From NCBI GenBank assembly GCA_021795795.1, contig JAJYPA010000010.1, positions 1-58,928 on the forward strand: 58,928 nucleotides of DNA. The letters run 5' to 3'. Source of the DNA: Pseudomonadota bacterium. Lineage in GTDB: Bacteria > Pseudomonadota > Gammaproteobacteria > Halothiobacillales > Halothiobacillaceae. Each line of letters begins with the position of its first letter. The first letter of the stretch is position 1. Positions 23,224 through 32,437 of this stretch are shown here, piece after piece. Both the position numbers and the translations under genes were made by a program. The notes beneath the pieces were generated by a model. The model was not told the DNA's origin. It saw only the letters and a program-made list of their open reading frames with translations, and made no database searches.

Positions 23224-25607
23224 ACACCCTCCTGGTGGATCGGTCACGGGGGGAATGCGTCCGCGTGCGTGGTCTGGTGCAAGGAGTCGGTTTTCGGCCT
23301 ACCGTCTGGCGTCTAGCCCGAGAATGCGGCTTGACTGGGGACGTCTTGAACGACGGTGAGGGGGTCTTGATCCGTATTTGGGGTGAAGAGGACCAATTCG
23401 AGCGTTTCATAGCGTCGCTACTGGAAGAGGTGCCGCCCCTCGCGCGCATCGATCGGATCGAGCGTTGTGCCTGGAATACCGAGGAGGCGCCTGGCGCATT
23501 CCATATCGTTGCGAGTGAAAGCGGCGCGGCCCATACCGGTGTGCTCCCGGACGCAGCCAGTTGCGCGGATTGCGTGCGCGAGACTTTGGATCCTTTCAAT
23601 CGCCGCTATCGTTATCCCTTCACCAATTGCACCCACTGTGGTCCCCGTTTTTCCATCGTCCGAACAATCCCTTACGACCGAGCCAACACTTCCATGGCAG
23701 AGTTTCCATTGTGCGAGGACTGTCGATCCGAATATGAGAACCCAGAGGATCGCCGATTCCATGCGCAGCCCGTGGCCTGTTACGCCTGTGGGCCCAAAGC
23801 CCGATTACGCCGTCTGGACGGTTTGCCTTTTAGCCTGGATCGCTTTACCCAGTTGGATGACGTAGATGCCGCCGCTAACCTCATTCGTAGTGGTGAGATC
23901 GTGCTTATAAAGGGAATCGGCGGCTTTCATCTGGCCTGCGATGCAGAGAATCCCGATGCGGTAGCGCGACTTCGAGCGCGCAAGGGGCGTCCGCACAAGC
24001 CTCTGGCCTTGATGGCTCGGGATATCGAAATCATCGAGCGATATGCCTATACCAACGAGGCAGAAAGAAGGGCGCTTATCTCCAAAGAAGCGCCGATCGT
24101 TCTTCTGAGAAGAAATGAGAATGTCTCGCTTCCGAATTGTATTGCGCCAGGCATGCAACGTCTGGGTTTCATGCTGCCTTACACGCCCCTGCACCACCTG
24201 CTGCTGCGGCGCTGGGAACGGCCCATCGTATTAACCAGCGCTAACCTGACGGATGCACCCCAGATCATAGAAGAAGCCGAAGCGGTCGATACTTTACGCA
24301 GAGTAACGGATTGGGTTTTAACACACGACCGAAACATCGTGAACCGGGTCGATGACTCAGTGGCTATGGTGGCGATGGGTGAGTTGCGTCTACTGCGCCG
24401 CGCGCGCGGCTACGCCCCGGCGTCCTTGCCGCTGCCGGAAGGATTCCACGCCTTGCCGCAAATCTTGGCCTTGGGTTCCGAGCTCAAGAACACCTTTTGT
24501 TTGATTAAAGACGACCAAGCGATCCTCTCACAGCACATGGGCGACCTCGGTGATGCCCGGGTATGGGAGGAATACCAGAGTCAGCTGGTCCGCTACGGGG
24601 ATCTCTTTGCACATGAACCCGAGCGAATCGCAGTAGATGCCCATCCGGGCTATCACGCGACGCAGCTGGGCCAAGAGATGTCCGAGCAAGCCGGAATACC
24701 CCTGGACCGAGTTCAGCATCATCACGCCCATGTGGCTGCAGTTCTGGGAGAACGCGGCGTTCCCGTCGATCACCCCCCTGTTCTCGCCTTGGCCTTGGAC
24801 GGTCTGGGCTACGGTCCAGACGGTACGTTGTGGGGTGGTGAGTTGCTCTACGCCGACTATCGTTGCAGCCAGCGTATCGGCCGATTACTCCCAAGCGCAT
24901 TACTGGGGGGGGAGCAGGCCATGTGCGAACCCTGGCGCAACGCTTTGGCCCAGATCTTTGCGAGCCTGGGTTTGGATACCTTCCTGCGTGAATACCCGAC
25001 GCTCGGCATAACTACCTGGCTGAAAGCACAGCCTCTCACTGCTCTCGAGGATATGTGGAGACAGGGCACGGCCTCACCGCTGTGCAGCTCCATGGGACGA
25101 CTTTTCGACGCGGTGGCCGCCGCCTGCTTTTTGGTGCCGGAGCGCCTGAGCTTCGAAGGTCAGGCCGCCATGCTTTTGGAGGCCGCGATTGACCCGGGGG
25201 CGATGGAGGCGGTAGACGAGCACGCCTACGCGCTACCGGTTGTTGCCGATGGCGATCTGTTGGGTCTTGATCCGCGTCCTTTGTGGCGACTTTTGCTGGA
25301 CGATCTTCGCTCCGGCATCGACCCGGCCGTGGTGTCGGCACGTTTTCATGCGGGCCTGGCGAGAGCGCTTTGTTCCTGGGTAGAGCAGGGTTTTCAACGT
25401 GTACGCCCCGCCAGCAGAAAAGTCGTGCTCTGCGGTGGGGTGTTTCAGAACGCCACCCTCTTGGAGCAATTGCTGACGCAATTGCAAAAACGTGGTTACG
25501 AACCCCTGGCGGCCGCCCAGCTACCCGCAAATGATGGGGGGCTGGCTTATGGCCAGGCATTAGTCAGCGCGGCACGCGCTCTGTCCGACAGGCGAGCCGA
25601 AATGTGA
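23220..25607 (+). CDS. hypF: Hydrogenase maturation carbamoyltransferase HypF
   Basis: HypF makes the CN ligands of the active-site iron from carbamoyl phosphate, passing the group to HypE. The 795-residue protein has, in order, an acylphosphatase domain (VQGVGFRPTVWRLA, residues 15-95), two zinc-finger units (CADCVRETLDP and CTHCGPRFS; CEDCRSEYENP and CYACGPKARL), a YrdC-like domain (KGIGGFHLACDA) and a Kae1-like domain with HHHAHVAAV. Length is normal. It starts in the NHL stop codon and is followed by hypC. Confidence 0.95.
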   Translation: MNTLLVDRSRGECVRVRGLVQGVGFRPTVWRLARECGLTGDVLNDGEGVLIRIWGEEDQFERFIASLLEEVPPLARIDRIERCAWNTEEAPGAFHIVASESGAAHTGVLPDAASCADCVRETLDPFNRRYRYPFTNCTHCGPRFSIVRTIPYDRANTSMAEFPLCEDCRSEYENPEDRRFHAQPVACYACGPKARLRRLDGLPFSLDRFTQLDDVDAAANLIRSGEIVLIKGIGGFHLACDAENPDAVARLRARKGRPHKPLALMARDIEIIERYAYTNEAERRALISKEAPIVLLRRNENVSLPNCIAPGMQRLGFMLPYTPLHHLLLRRWERPIVLTSANLTDAPQIIEEAEAVDTLRRVTDWVLTHDRNIVNRVDDSVAMVAMGELRLLRRARGYAPASLPLPEGFHALPQILALGSELKNTFCLIKDDQAILSQHMGDLGDARVWEEYQSQLVRYGDLFAHEPERIAVDAHPGYHATQLGQEMSEQAGIPLDRVQHHHAHVAAVLGERGVPVDHPPVLALALDGLGYGPDGTLWGGELLYADYRCSQRIGRLLPSALLGGEQAMCEPWRNALAQIFASLGLDTFLREYPTLGITTWLKAQPLTALEDMWRQGTASPLCSSMGRLFDAVAAACFLVPERLSFEGQAAMLLEAAIDPGAMEAVDEHAYALPVVADGDLLGLDPRPLWRLLLDDLRSGIDPAVVSARFHAGLARALCSWVEQGFQRVRPASRKVVLCGGVFQNATLLEQLLTQLQKRGYEPLAAAQLPANDGGLAYGQALVSAARALSDRRAEM

Positions 25608-25622
25608 AAGGAGAACACCGTC

Positions 25623-25916
25623 ATGTGTCTAGGCATCCCAGGAAGAATTACCCGTATCGTCAATACGCAGGAAAAACGTGCCGAGGTGGATATCAACGGC
25701 GTACGTCGCGAAGTGAATGTGGCCTGTATCGTCGATAAGGATCATCCCATGGAGCAGTGCGTCGATGAATGGGTGCTCGTCCATGTCGGTTTCGCCATGA
25801 GTCGAATCAGCGAGGAAGAGGCTCGACTGACCCTGGAAGTGCTGACCGAACTGGGAGAGGCGCAGCTGGAGATGGATCGCATACGCGAAAGCCGATTGGC
25901 GGAATCGGCAGGTTAG
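25623..25916 (+). CDS. hypC: Hydrogenase maturation chaperone HypC
   Basis: HypC binds HypD and the large-subunit precursor while the Fe(CN)2CO group is built. The 97-residue protein starts MCLGIPGRI, giving the essential cysteine at position 2 after Met removal. It is preceded by AAAGGAG. The gene order hypF-hypC, then an SIS gene before hypD, is that of group 2a clusters. Confidence 0.93.
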   Translation: MCLGIPGRITRIVNTQEKRAEVDINGVRREVNVACIVDKDHPMEQCVDEWVLVHVGFAMSRISEEEARLTLEVLTELGEAQLEMDRIRESRLAESAG

Positions 25917-25926
25917 GACGACAGCC

Positions 25927-26610
25927 ATGGAGCAGGATGAGGCAGTCCAAGGTCTTTATCCCTTTCTCTACGGAAAGGATAAGGATCCGGCGCGAGATCG
26001 CGCGGGTTTGCTCAGCTCCGTAATCCACAAAATGGAAGAGAGTGTTGCGGTCAAGCAGCGTTTCTTCGAGCAGCATGGGCCGCAACTCGTTGCCATGGCC
26101 GAGGCATTGGCAGCAGTGTTTGCGGATCAGGGCGTTCTATTTACCATGGGTAATGGCGGTTCGTCCTGTGACGCCGATCATCTGGCAGTGGAGTTCATGC
26201 ATCCCATTACCACCGGTCGGCCGGCCTTGCCAGCGCATAGTCTGACCGTAGATCAGAGTATGCTCACGGCCATCGGTAACGATATTGGGTTTGCCCATGT
26301 ATTTTTGCGTCAGCTTACGGCCTTGGCCAAGCCCAAGGACGCACTCTTCGGTTTTTCGACCAGTGGTAATTCACAGAATCTTATGCTTGCCTATCAAAAA
26401 GCGCGCGACCTGAGGATGCGAACTTTTGGCTTGGCGGGAATGGAAGGTGGTGCCATGGTCGAAAGTGGGCTGGTCGACCATATTCTCGTGGTACCCTCGG
26501 ACAGCATTCACCGCATCCAGGAAAGTCATGTAACCGCCTATCATATTCTCTGGGATTTGGTGCATACCTTGCTGGCCGATTGTCGGGGCAATTTGAGTAA
26601 GGAGCTTTGA
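25927..26610 (+). CDS. SIS-domain (GmhA/phosphoheptose isomerase-like) protein in the hyp operon
   Basis: A 227-residue SIS-domain protein. The sugar-phosphate binding core is seen in FTMGNGGSSCDADHLAVEF (about residues 73-90) and in GFSTSGNSQN (about residue 142), as in GmhA isomerases. The best-known role is lipopolysaccharide heptose synthesis, unrelated to hydrogenases, yet genes of this type sit between hypC and hypD in other group 2a clusters. I infer a cluster-specific role, unknown so far. Spacing to the neighbours is 10 and 2 bases. Confidence 0.85.
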   Translation: MEQDEAVQGLYPFLYGKDKDPARDRAGLLSSVIHKMEESVAVKQRFFEQHGPQLVAMAEALAAVFADQGVLFTMGNGGSSCDADHLAVEFMHPITTGRPALPAHSLTVDQSMLTAIGNDIGFAHVFLRQLTALAKPKDALFGFSTSGNSQNLMLAYQKARDLRMRTFGLAGMEGGAMVESGLVDHILVVPSDSIHRIQESHVTAYHILWDLVHTLLADCRGNLSKEL

Positions 26611-26612
26611 TC

Positions 26613-27761
26613 ATGCACTTTGTCGATGAATTTCGTGATCCCGATAAGGCAACTATCCTGGTGGAGGAGATCCACCGTCTTGTTCAAAGGATCCCGCTGG
26701 CGCGGCACAGGCCGCTGCAACTCATGGAGTTTTGTGGCGGCCACACCCATACGATATTCAAATATGGAATTGAACAGATGTTGCCCCGATCCATAGAGTT
26801 GGTGCATGGACCGGGCTGTCCTGTCTGCGTGCTTCCCATGGGCCGGGTGGATGATTGTGTAGCCATCGCCGAAAGGGATGATGTCATTTTTACGACCTTC
26901 GGCGATGCCATGCGCGTACCGGGATCTCGAAAGAGCCTGTTGCAGGCCAAAGCCGACGGCGCCGACGTCCGGATGGTGTATTCACCCTTGGATGCCCTGG
27001 AAATTGCCCGTAGTCATCCCTACCAGCAGGTGGTATTTTTTGCCCTGGGATTCGAGACCACCATGCCCGCGACGGCTCTGACCATCCTTACCGCACGACA
27101 ACAGAAGCTCAAAAACTTCTCAGTCTTCTGTAACCATATAACTACGCTGCCAACAATCAAGGCGATACTGGATTCTTCGGATATGGAACTGGACGGATTT
27201 CTAGGGCCTGGGCATGTCAGTATGGTCATAGGCGTGGAGCCGTACCTTTTTATCGCCGAGCATTATCATAAACCCGTAGTGATCGCCGGCTTTGAACCCT
27301 TGGATATCCTGCAGTCTCTGTGGATGTTGGTAAAGCAGTTGAGTGAGAAGCGTTGTGAAGTGGAGAATCAGTACCGCCGCATTGTTCCTGACCAGGGCAA
27401 TAGAGAGGCCCTGTCCGCCATCAACGAGGTATTTGAAATCCGCGAATATTTTGAATGGCGAGGTCTGGGTTCCATTGACCATTCGGGGGTACGTATTCGG
27501 AACCCCCTAGCTGAATTTGATGCGGAGCAACGTTTCTCCATTCCCAATCTTTCTATCGCTGATCCCAAGGCTTGTCAGTGTGGAGAGGTACTGAAAGGGG
27601 TCATCAAGCCGTGGCAGTGCAAGGTATTTGGCAAGGCATGTACTCCAGAAACCCCCCTGGGATCGCTCATGGTGTCCTCGGAAGGAGCCTGCGCAGCATA
27701 CTACAATTTTGGCAAGCTGGACAATGAGCCCCTTATGGAAGCCGCTAAGGAGATCGTCTAA
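26613..27761 (+). CDS. hypD: Hydrogenase maturation scaffold HypD
   Basis: HypD, an Fe-S protein, is the scaffold on which Fe(CN)2CO is assembled with HypC. The 382-residue protein has the family motifs CGGHTH (about residue 40), GPGCPVC (about 67), GFETTMP (about 148) and the C-terminal cysteine region with KACQCGEVL and KPWQC. The start at 26613 gives the normal N-terminus; the frame could also begin two codons earlier. It overlaps the hypE ATG by one base. Confidence 0.94.
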   Translation: MHFVDEFRDPDKATILVEEIHRLVQRIPLARHRPLQLMEFCGGHTHTIFKYGIEQMLPRSIELVHGPGCPVCVLPMGRVDDCVAIAERDDVIFTTFGDAMRVPGSRKSLLQAKADGADVRMVYSPLDALEIARSHPYQQVVFFALGFETTMPATALTILTARQQKLKNFSVFCNHITTLPTIKAILDSSDMELDGFLGPGHVSMVIGVEPYLFIAEHYHKPVVIAGFEPLDILQSLWMLVKQLSEKRCEVENQYRRIVPDQGNREALSAINEVFEIREYFEWRGLGSIDHSGVRIRNPLAEFDAEQRFSIPNLSIADPKACQCGEVLKGVIKPWQCKVFGKACTPETPLGSLMVSSEGACAAYYNFGKLDNEPLMEAAKEIV

Positions 27762-28816
27762 TGGCCGCAGCGCAGGTAAATAAACGGAAACGCCCTTATG
27801 GCAAAGCCATAAATCTTTCCCATGGTAGTGGCGGTAAAGCCATGCGTGATCTCGTGGAGGGCCTGATTCTTCCAGCGCTTGGGTGTGAGTTGAATAGTCC
27901 TCTGGAAGATCAGGCACGATTGCCAATATCCCTATGGGAATCCGGCGGGCACATGGCTTTTACCACTGATTCCTATGTTGTTGATCCCCTGTTTTTCCCA
28001 GGGGGCGATATCGGTAGTCTGGCCATCAATGGAACGGTAAACGATCTTGCGGTCGGCGGAGCTGAGCCTTTATTCCTCAGTTGTGGGCTAATTCTTGAGG
28101 AAGGTTTGCTCTTCACGACGTTAGAGTCGGTCCTTAGCAGCATGGCGCAGGCAGCAAGATCTGCTGGAGTCACTATCGTCACGGGCGACACCAAAGTGGT
28201 TCCACGCGGAGGTGCCGACAAACTTTTTATCAATACCGCCGGGATTGGACGCATCCCTGCAGGGAGGCAGTTATCCCTCATGGCGATACAGCCGGGTGAC
28301 CGTCTGTTGCTGAATGGGTATCTGGGTGATCATGGCGCCGCTATTCTGCAAGCGCGGGGGGATCTCGCCCTTGAGGCAGAAATACAAAGCGACTGTCAGC
28401 CGCTCCATACGGTCATCGCCAAACTCCTCACGGCTGCACCTAATACGCGTTGCCTCCGAGATCTCACGCGAGGTGGTCTAGGTACCGTCCTGAATGAGTT
28501 TGCCGAGGGTGCCGGGGTATCAATACGGATCCATGAAGATGCCATCCCAGTGCGTCCTGTGGTCAGAGGTATCTGTGAACTCCTGGGGCTAGATCCTCTG
28601 TATCTCGCCAACGAGGGGAAACTGCTGGCAGTGGTTCCGGAGAATGAAATAGAGGGCGCTTTGGCAGCATTGCGCAGAGATCCTGCTGGTGAGCAGGCGG
28701 CCATCATCGGAGAAGTGCTGCCAGGTCCTGCGGGGCGTGTCCGCCTACGTAGCCATTTTGGCGGTGAAAGACTGGTAGATATGTTGGTTGGTGAGCAATT
28801 GCCGCGTATTTGTTGA
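27761..28816 (+). CDS. hypE: Hydrogenase maturation dehydratase HypE
   Basis: HypE dehydrates a carbamoyl group on its C-terminal cysteine to thiocyanate, giving the CN ligands. The 351-residue protein has the PurM/AIR-synthase-like N-terminal motif LSHGSGGKAM, FTTDSYVV and a GDTKVV loop, and ends in PRIC with the expected terminal cysteine. Length and domain order are normal. Confidence 0.95.
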   Translation: MAAAQVNKRKRPYGKAINLSHGSGGKAMRDLVEGLILPALGCELNSPLEDQARLPISLWESGGHMAFTTDSYVVDPLFFPGGDIGSLAINGTVNDLAVGGAEPLFLSCGLILEEGLLFTTLESVLSSMAQAARSAGVTIVTGDTKVVPRGGADKLFINTAGIGRIPAGRQLSLMAIQPGDRLLLNGYLGDHGAAILQARGDLALEAEIQSDCQPLHTVIAKLLTAAPNTRCLRDLTRGGLGTVLNEFAEGAGVSIRIHEDAIPVRPVVRGICELLGLDPLYLANEGKLLAVVPENEIEGALAALRRDPAGEQAAIIGEVLPGPAGRVRLRSHFGGERLVDMLVGEQLPRIC

Positions 28817-28825
28817 GATTTGACC

Positions 28826-29158
28826 ATGCACGAACTGGGGATTACACGGAATATCGTTAGCATCTGCAGCGAGCAGGCACAGGGTCGTCGGGTAACACGT
28901 GTGCGGGTCGAAATCGGCGAACTAGCCGGCATTATGCCAGAGGCGATTCAGTTTTGCTTCGGAGTATGCCGAGAAGGGACGCTTCTGGCAGATGCTAGGT
29001 TGGAAGTCGTATCTGTCGCCGGACGTGGCCTCTGCGAAATCTGCGGCAACGAATGGCCAATGCCAGAGGTATTCTCCCGTTGTGGTTGCGGGCGCCAGGG
29101 AGAACTGCATTGCCTGGTTGGTAAAGACATGAAGATCACTGAAATGGAGGTGCAATGA
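28826..29158 (+). CDS. hypA: Hydrogenase nickel chaperone HypA
   Basis: HypA hands nickel to the large subunit. The 110-residue protein must start MHELG, where the first residues bind nickel, so ATG 28826 was chosen rather than the upstream TTG. It has a zinc site with CEICG and a CGCG variant of the second C-x2-C pair. It ends one base before hypB. Confidence 0.92.
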   Translation: MHELGITRNIVSICSEQAQGRRVTRVRVEIGELAGIMPEAIQFCFGVCREGTLLADARLEVVSVAGRGLCEICGNEWPMPEVFSRCGCGRQGELHCLVGKDMKITEMEVQ

Positions 29159-29159
29159 T

Positions 29160-30092
29160 ATGTGTGCAACTTGCGGATGCTCCGACGGGGCCCGGCCCCG
29201 CCTAACTACGGTGGGTGAGGGCGGCGAACAAAATACCAGAGATCTGCGGGCCACCCCCTCGCAGGAACCTGACGCTACACAGATCCCAGTCCACGGGCAC
29301 CACCACGTCCTTTCGGCTGAACATGCGCATGGACAAGAAAAGGAAGCTCAGGGGAATGACACACACCATCATCACCAGCACGAGCATGACCCTATAGGAC
29401 TAGGAAGCCATATACTCTCTCTTGAGGCTCGCGTCCTTGAGAAGAACGATCGGCTTGCGGAACGAAATCGCGCCTGGTTGGCGGGACGAGGGGTTCTGGC
29501 GCTAAATCTGATGAGCTCTCCCGGGGCGGGAAAGACCACCTTACTGGAACGCACCCTCGAGGATCTATCTGCTGAGTTCCCCATGGCCGTCGTCGAGGGT
29601 GATCAAGAGACAACCTACGACGCCGAGCGCATCAGCAAAGTATGTGTTCCTGTTGTGCAGATCAACACCGGCCAAGGTTGTCATCTAGAGGCGGATATGG
29701 TTGCGCAAGGCTTGCAGCAGCTGAATCCAAAAACGGGATCCGTGGTTTTCATTGAAAACGTGGGTAACCTCGTATGCCCGGCACTTTTTGACCTTGGCGA
29801 GGCGGCAAAAATTGTTATTCTTTCCGTCACAGAGGGTGAAGATAAACCGCGAAAGTACCCCCATATGTTCCACGGTGCAGATCTGGTCCTGATCAACAAG
29901 GTCGACCTGCTGCCCCATATCCGCTTTGATCTGGATCGTTGCCTGAAATATTTGAAAGAGATTGCCCACCATGCGGATATCCTTCAGATCTCTTCAAGCA
30001 GCGGGCAAGGTTTGCCTGAGTGGTACGACTGGTTACGTGATCGCCGACAACATCTGGAAAGCAGTAATTGGGATGTTGTAGAAAAACATTAA
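29160..30092 (+). CDS. hypB: Hydrogenase nickel-insertion GTPase HypB
   Basis: HypB uses GTP hydrolysis to drive nickel delivery with HypA. The 310-residue protein begins with the CATCGCS nickel site, then has a His-rich stretch (about residues 42-75) that can store nickel, and a GTPase domain with Walker A SSPGAGKTT (about residue 121), the switch and metal-site Cys-His in GQGCHLEADM, and NKVDLLPH for guanine recognition. It ends the hyp series. Confidence 0.94.
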   Translation: MCATCGCSDGARPRLTTVGEGGEQNTRDLRATPSQEPDATQIPVHGHHHVLSAEHAHGQEKEAQGNDTHHHHQHEHDPIGLGSHILSLEARVLEKNDRLAERNRAWLAGRGVLALNLMSSPGAGKTTLLERTLEDLSAEFPMAVVEGDQETTYDAERISKVCVPVVQINTGQGCHLEADMVAQGLQQLNPKTGSVVFIENVGNLVCPALFDLGEAAKIVILSVTEGEDKPRKYPHMFHGADLVLINKVDLLPHIRFDLDRCLKYLKEIAHHADILQISSSSGQGLPEWYDWLRDRRQHLESSNWDVVEKH

Positions 30093-30152
30093 ACAGATTT
30101 AACCATAAAGCGAGTGGCACTAAGCAAAGCATTTCCATCTGGGGAGTTAACC

Positions 30153-31577
30153 ATGGGTAGCTTGCACCGTTTTTTTCAACTTTTCGACTTGGGGACGTTA
30201 TCCGTGTCGAGTGTCGCTCCTATATTCAGCGTCGCCGCCGCTGGTTCGGCGATGGCCCAGGCCGCCGGTGCTGCAGTTCCGCTAGCCATTGTTCTGATCG
30301 CTATCCCATTCATTCTCTGTTCCTGGATCTTTCTCTCTCTGAACCAGCACTTTCCCAATGCAGGCGCCTCATATCATTGGTCTCGGCGCATTATCGGTAT
30401 CGATTTCTCCAATTTCCAGGCCTGGATCATCATCCTCGCCTACTTTTGGTCCATACCACCCATTCTCATACCTGCTGCCCAATTTACTTACGGCGCCTTA
30501 GGAATTCCCCATCCTGGTAATGTGCTGCAGATCCTAGGCGCCATATTCTGGGCGGTATTTGCCCTGATCGTGCTCTTGTTTGGAGCGCGAATGACGGCTC
30601 GCGTGACGCAAATCTTTCTGGTGATAGAAGTCCTGTCGGTGGTGTTCATGGCCGTGGTCGGCTACGCGCACTGGGGACCGGCTGCCGTCGGTGCCGCAGA
30701 CTTTTCATTCAATCACCTCAATTGGGGAGGGATTGTCGTCTGTATGGTAGTGGCTGCTACCATAGTAGATGGCTGGGAAATAGATTCCTATGCCTCTGAA
30801 GAAGCGAAAAAGCCCCGTATTACCCCTGGCTGGGGGGGGGTCATCGGCGCGGTTTCCGTAGTGGGTTACTATCTGCTGATCTGGCCCTTGCTCCTGCATC
30901 AACTTCCCTTGGACAAGCTGTCAACTACGTCGGACACCTTGAGCCTATGGGCTGGCACGGTTGCTCCAGGATTGCTTCCATATTTCCGCATTGCCATCAT
31001 CTGCTCGACGGCCGGTAGCCTCTGGCTCACAACTTTCATTCTGTCCCGGGCTTTGTATGCCATGGGGCGGGATGGCGTCATGCCCAATTGTATGGCCAGA
31101 CTGAATACATTCGGGGTACCGCGTTGGCCCATAGTGCTACCTATAGGGCTCTCCATGATCGTCGTGGCGCTGCAAATGTTCTTTCCCAGCACACGTGATC
31201 TGTTTACTTTGGTGCTCAGTGCTGCGGGTTTCTTTCTGGTCGCAGAATTCCTGTTGGATGGCATCAATATGCTCGTGTTCCTCATCCGCAAACATGACGC
31301 CGTCCATCGCCAAGTGAAAGCACATCATCATCTCGGTTTGTTTGTCGCGGCTGTGTGCGTCGTAACAAGCCTGACGGCAGTAGAAGTCTTGTTTATGATA
31401 TACGGTCCCAAATATGTTGCCGCAGGCATTGATCAGACCATTCTCATCCTGCTTGCCTTGAGCGTGGTCTATGTGCTTTGGCTGAAGTGGCGCGGAAAAG
31501 CAAGATCGACACACTGCTTTACTCCAGAAGAGCTGGATAACATTGCGGCCGTGGGCCCCGCTTTGTTAAGGGAGTAA
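30153..31577 (+). CDS. APC-family amino-acid/amine permease
   Basis: A 474-residue membrane protein with about 12 hydrophobic helices and the APC-superfamily look: an N-terminal LFDLGTLSVSSVAPIFSVAAAG helix and a later GWEIDSYASEEAKKPR block, like the conserved GFE...EE(x)K-P motif. Start 30153 follows GGGGAG. The substrate is not readable from sequence. It directly follows hypB; a role in hydrogen metabolism is not evident. Its last 30 codons resemble a fragment just downstream. Confidence 0.8.
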   Translation: MGSLHRFFQLFDLGTLSVSSVAPIFSVAAAGSAMAQAAGAAVPLAIVLIAIPFILCSWIFLSLNQHFPNAGASYHWSRRIIGIDFSNFQAWIIILAYFWSIPPILIPAAQFTYGALGIPHPGNVLQILGAIFWAVFALIVLLFGARMTARVTQIFLVIEVLSVVFMAVVGYAHWGPAAVGAADFSFNHLNWGGIVVCMVVAATIVDGWEIDSYASEEAKKPRITPGWGGVIGAVSVVGYYLLIWPLLLHQLPLDKLSTTSDTLSLWAGTVAPGLLPYFRIAIICSTAGSLWLTTFILSRALYAMGRDGVMPNCMARLNTFGVPRWPIVLPIGLSMIVVALQMFFPSTRDLFTLVLSAAGFFLVAEFLLDGINMLVFLIRKHDAVHRQVKAHHHLGLFVAAVCVVTSLTAVEVLFMIYGPKYVAAGIDQTILILLALSVVYVLWLKWRGKARSTHCFTPEELDNIAAVGPALLRE

Positions 31578-31580
31578 AAA

Positions 31581-31670
31581 TGGTGCGGCAAGGCGCGAAA
31601 GACGCACGCGTTCACGCCCGAGGAGTTGGATTGTGTAACGACCGTTTGGCCTGGTGTAATTGGCGATTGA
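31581..31670 (+). pseudogene. Remnant C-terminus of a second APC permease
   Basis: Thirty codons (W-C-G-K-A-R... to TGA 31668) align with the end of the upstream permease: GKAR-x-TH-x-FTPEELD is shared, and the remnant ends GVIGD where the intact gene ends ALLRE. It lies three bases after the intact stop. This looks like what is left of a tandem paralogue after deletion. Confidence 0.6.
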
Positions 31671-31771
31671 GTTGCGGTGATTGGGCTAGCGAACATGCCT
31701 TCATATAGAATAAGAAACCCTTACATAACGGTTTCCTGTGGATAGTATAAAGATATTTACAAGGTATACTT

Positions 31772-32188
31772 ATGTCCCACTCAAATATACGCCATGCTGT
31801 AATACAAATTCGCCGCGACGAAATGGGCATGGCCCAGGTAAGCGATGATCCGGATTGTACTGAATGGGAAGACCAGCCGCTCGATATGACGTTTGGACTT
31901 TCCCGTCCAGACTCATATCTAGTAATATCATTAGGACTATGTCTAACAGAGTTTGCGCGTAGGTTTCTCTGTCGCCGTCAGTATCTTCAATCGTGCTCTG
32001 CAGTTTTGGAATGGACTGTTGACTGCGGACCTCAATGCAGCATCGTCAGAATAGGGGTGAGGTTAGTTTTACCCGTTATCTTGAGCGCGTCGGAGTGTAA
32101 TACGTTGCGCCTGATGTTGGAACAATGTCCAATTCACAAAGCGATTCATGGTAACATTCAAACAGAGGTAGACATTGCTCATGGTTGA
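31772..32188 (+). CDS. OsmC-like protein
   Basis: A 138-residue protein with OsmC/YhfA features: a helix with cysteine in VISLGLCLTEFARRF (the usual peroxidatic-cysteine helix) and the second cysteine in LEQCPIHKAI, matching the family's CPVH-type motif. OsmC proteins reduce organic hydroperoxides; YhfA-type members have unclear roles. The surrounding DNA is AT-rich compared with the hyp genes. A TATACT lies just before the ATG, so the message may be nearly leaderless. Confidence 0.6.
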   Translation: MSHSNIRHAVIQIRRDEMGMAQVSDDPDCTEWEDQPLDMTFGLSRPDSYLVISLGLCLTEFARRFLCRRQYLQSCSAVLEWTVDCGPQCSIVRIGVRLVLPVILSASECNTLRLMLEQCPIHKAIHGNIQTEVDIAHG

Positions 32189-32437
32189 TATCGAAGGTCC
32201 GCAGGTAAGGTTCACATTTTCTGTCAGTTAAGTCATGATCTCTGCGGTGCTCTGATGCGTGGAATCTCCGATCATTTATATCTCGTATAATAGTGGCTAG
32301 ACTATTATTTATTATTTCAAACCATAGCATGAATGGTTATAGCTTGTTTTTTGGAAATCTATTCACGAAAAAAATCTGCTGTTGAGCATTACCCGCTGAT
32401 TTGTGGAGGTGCACTGCGGGCGGCAGGGAGTGTGGTT

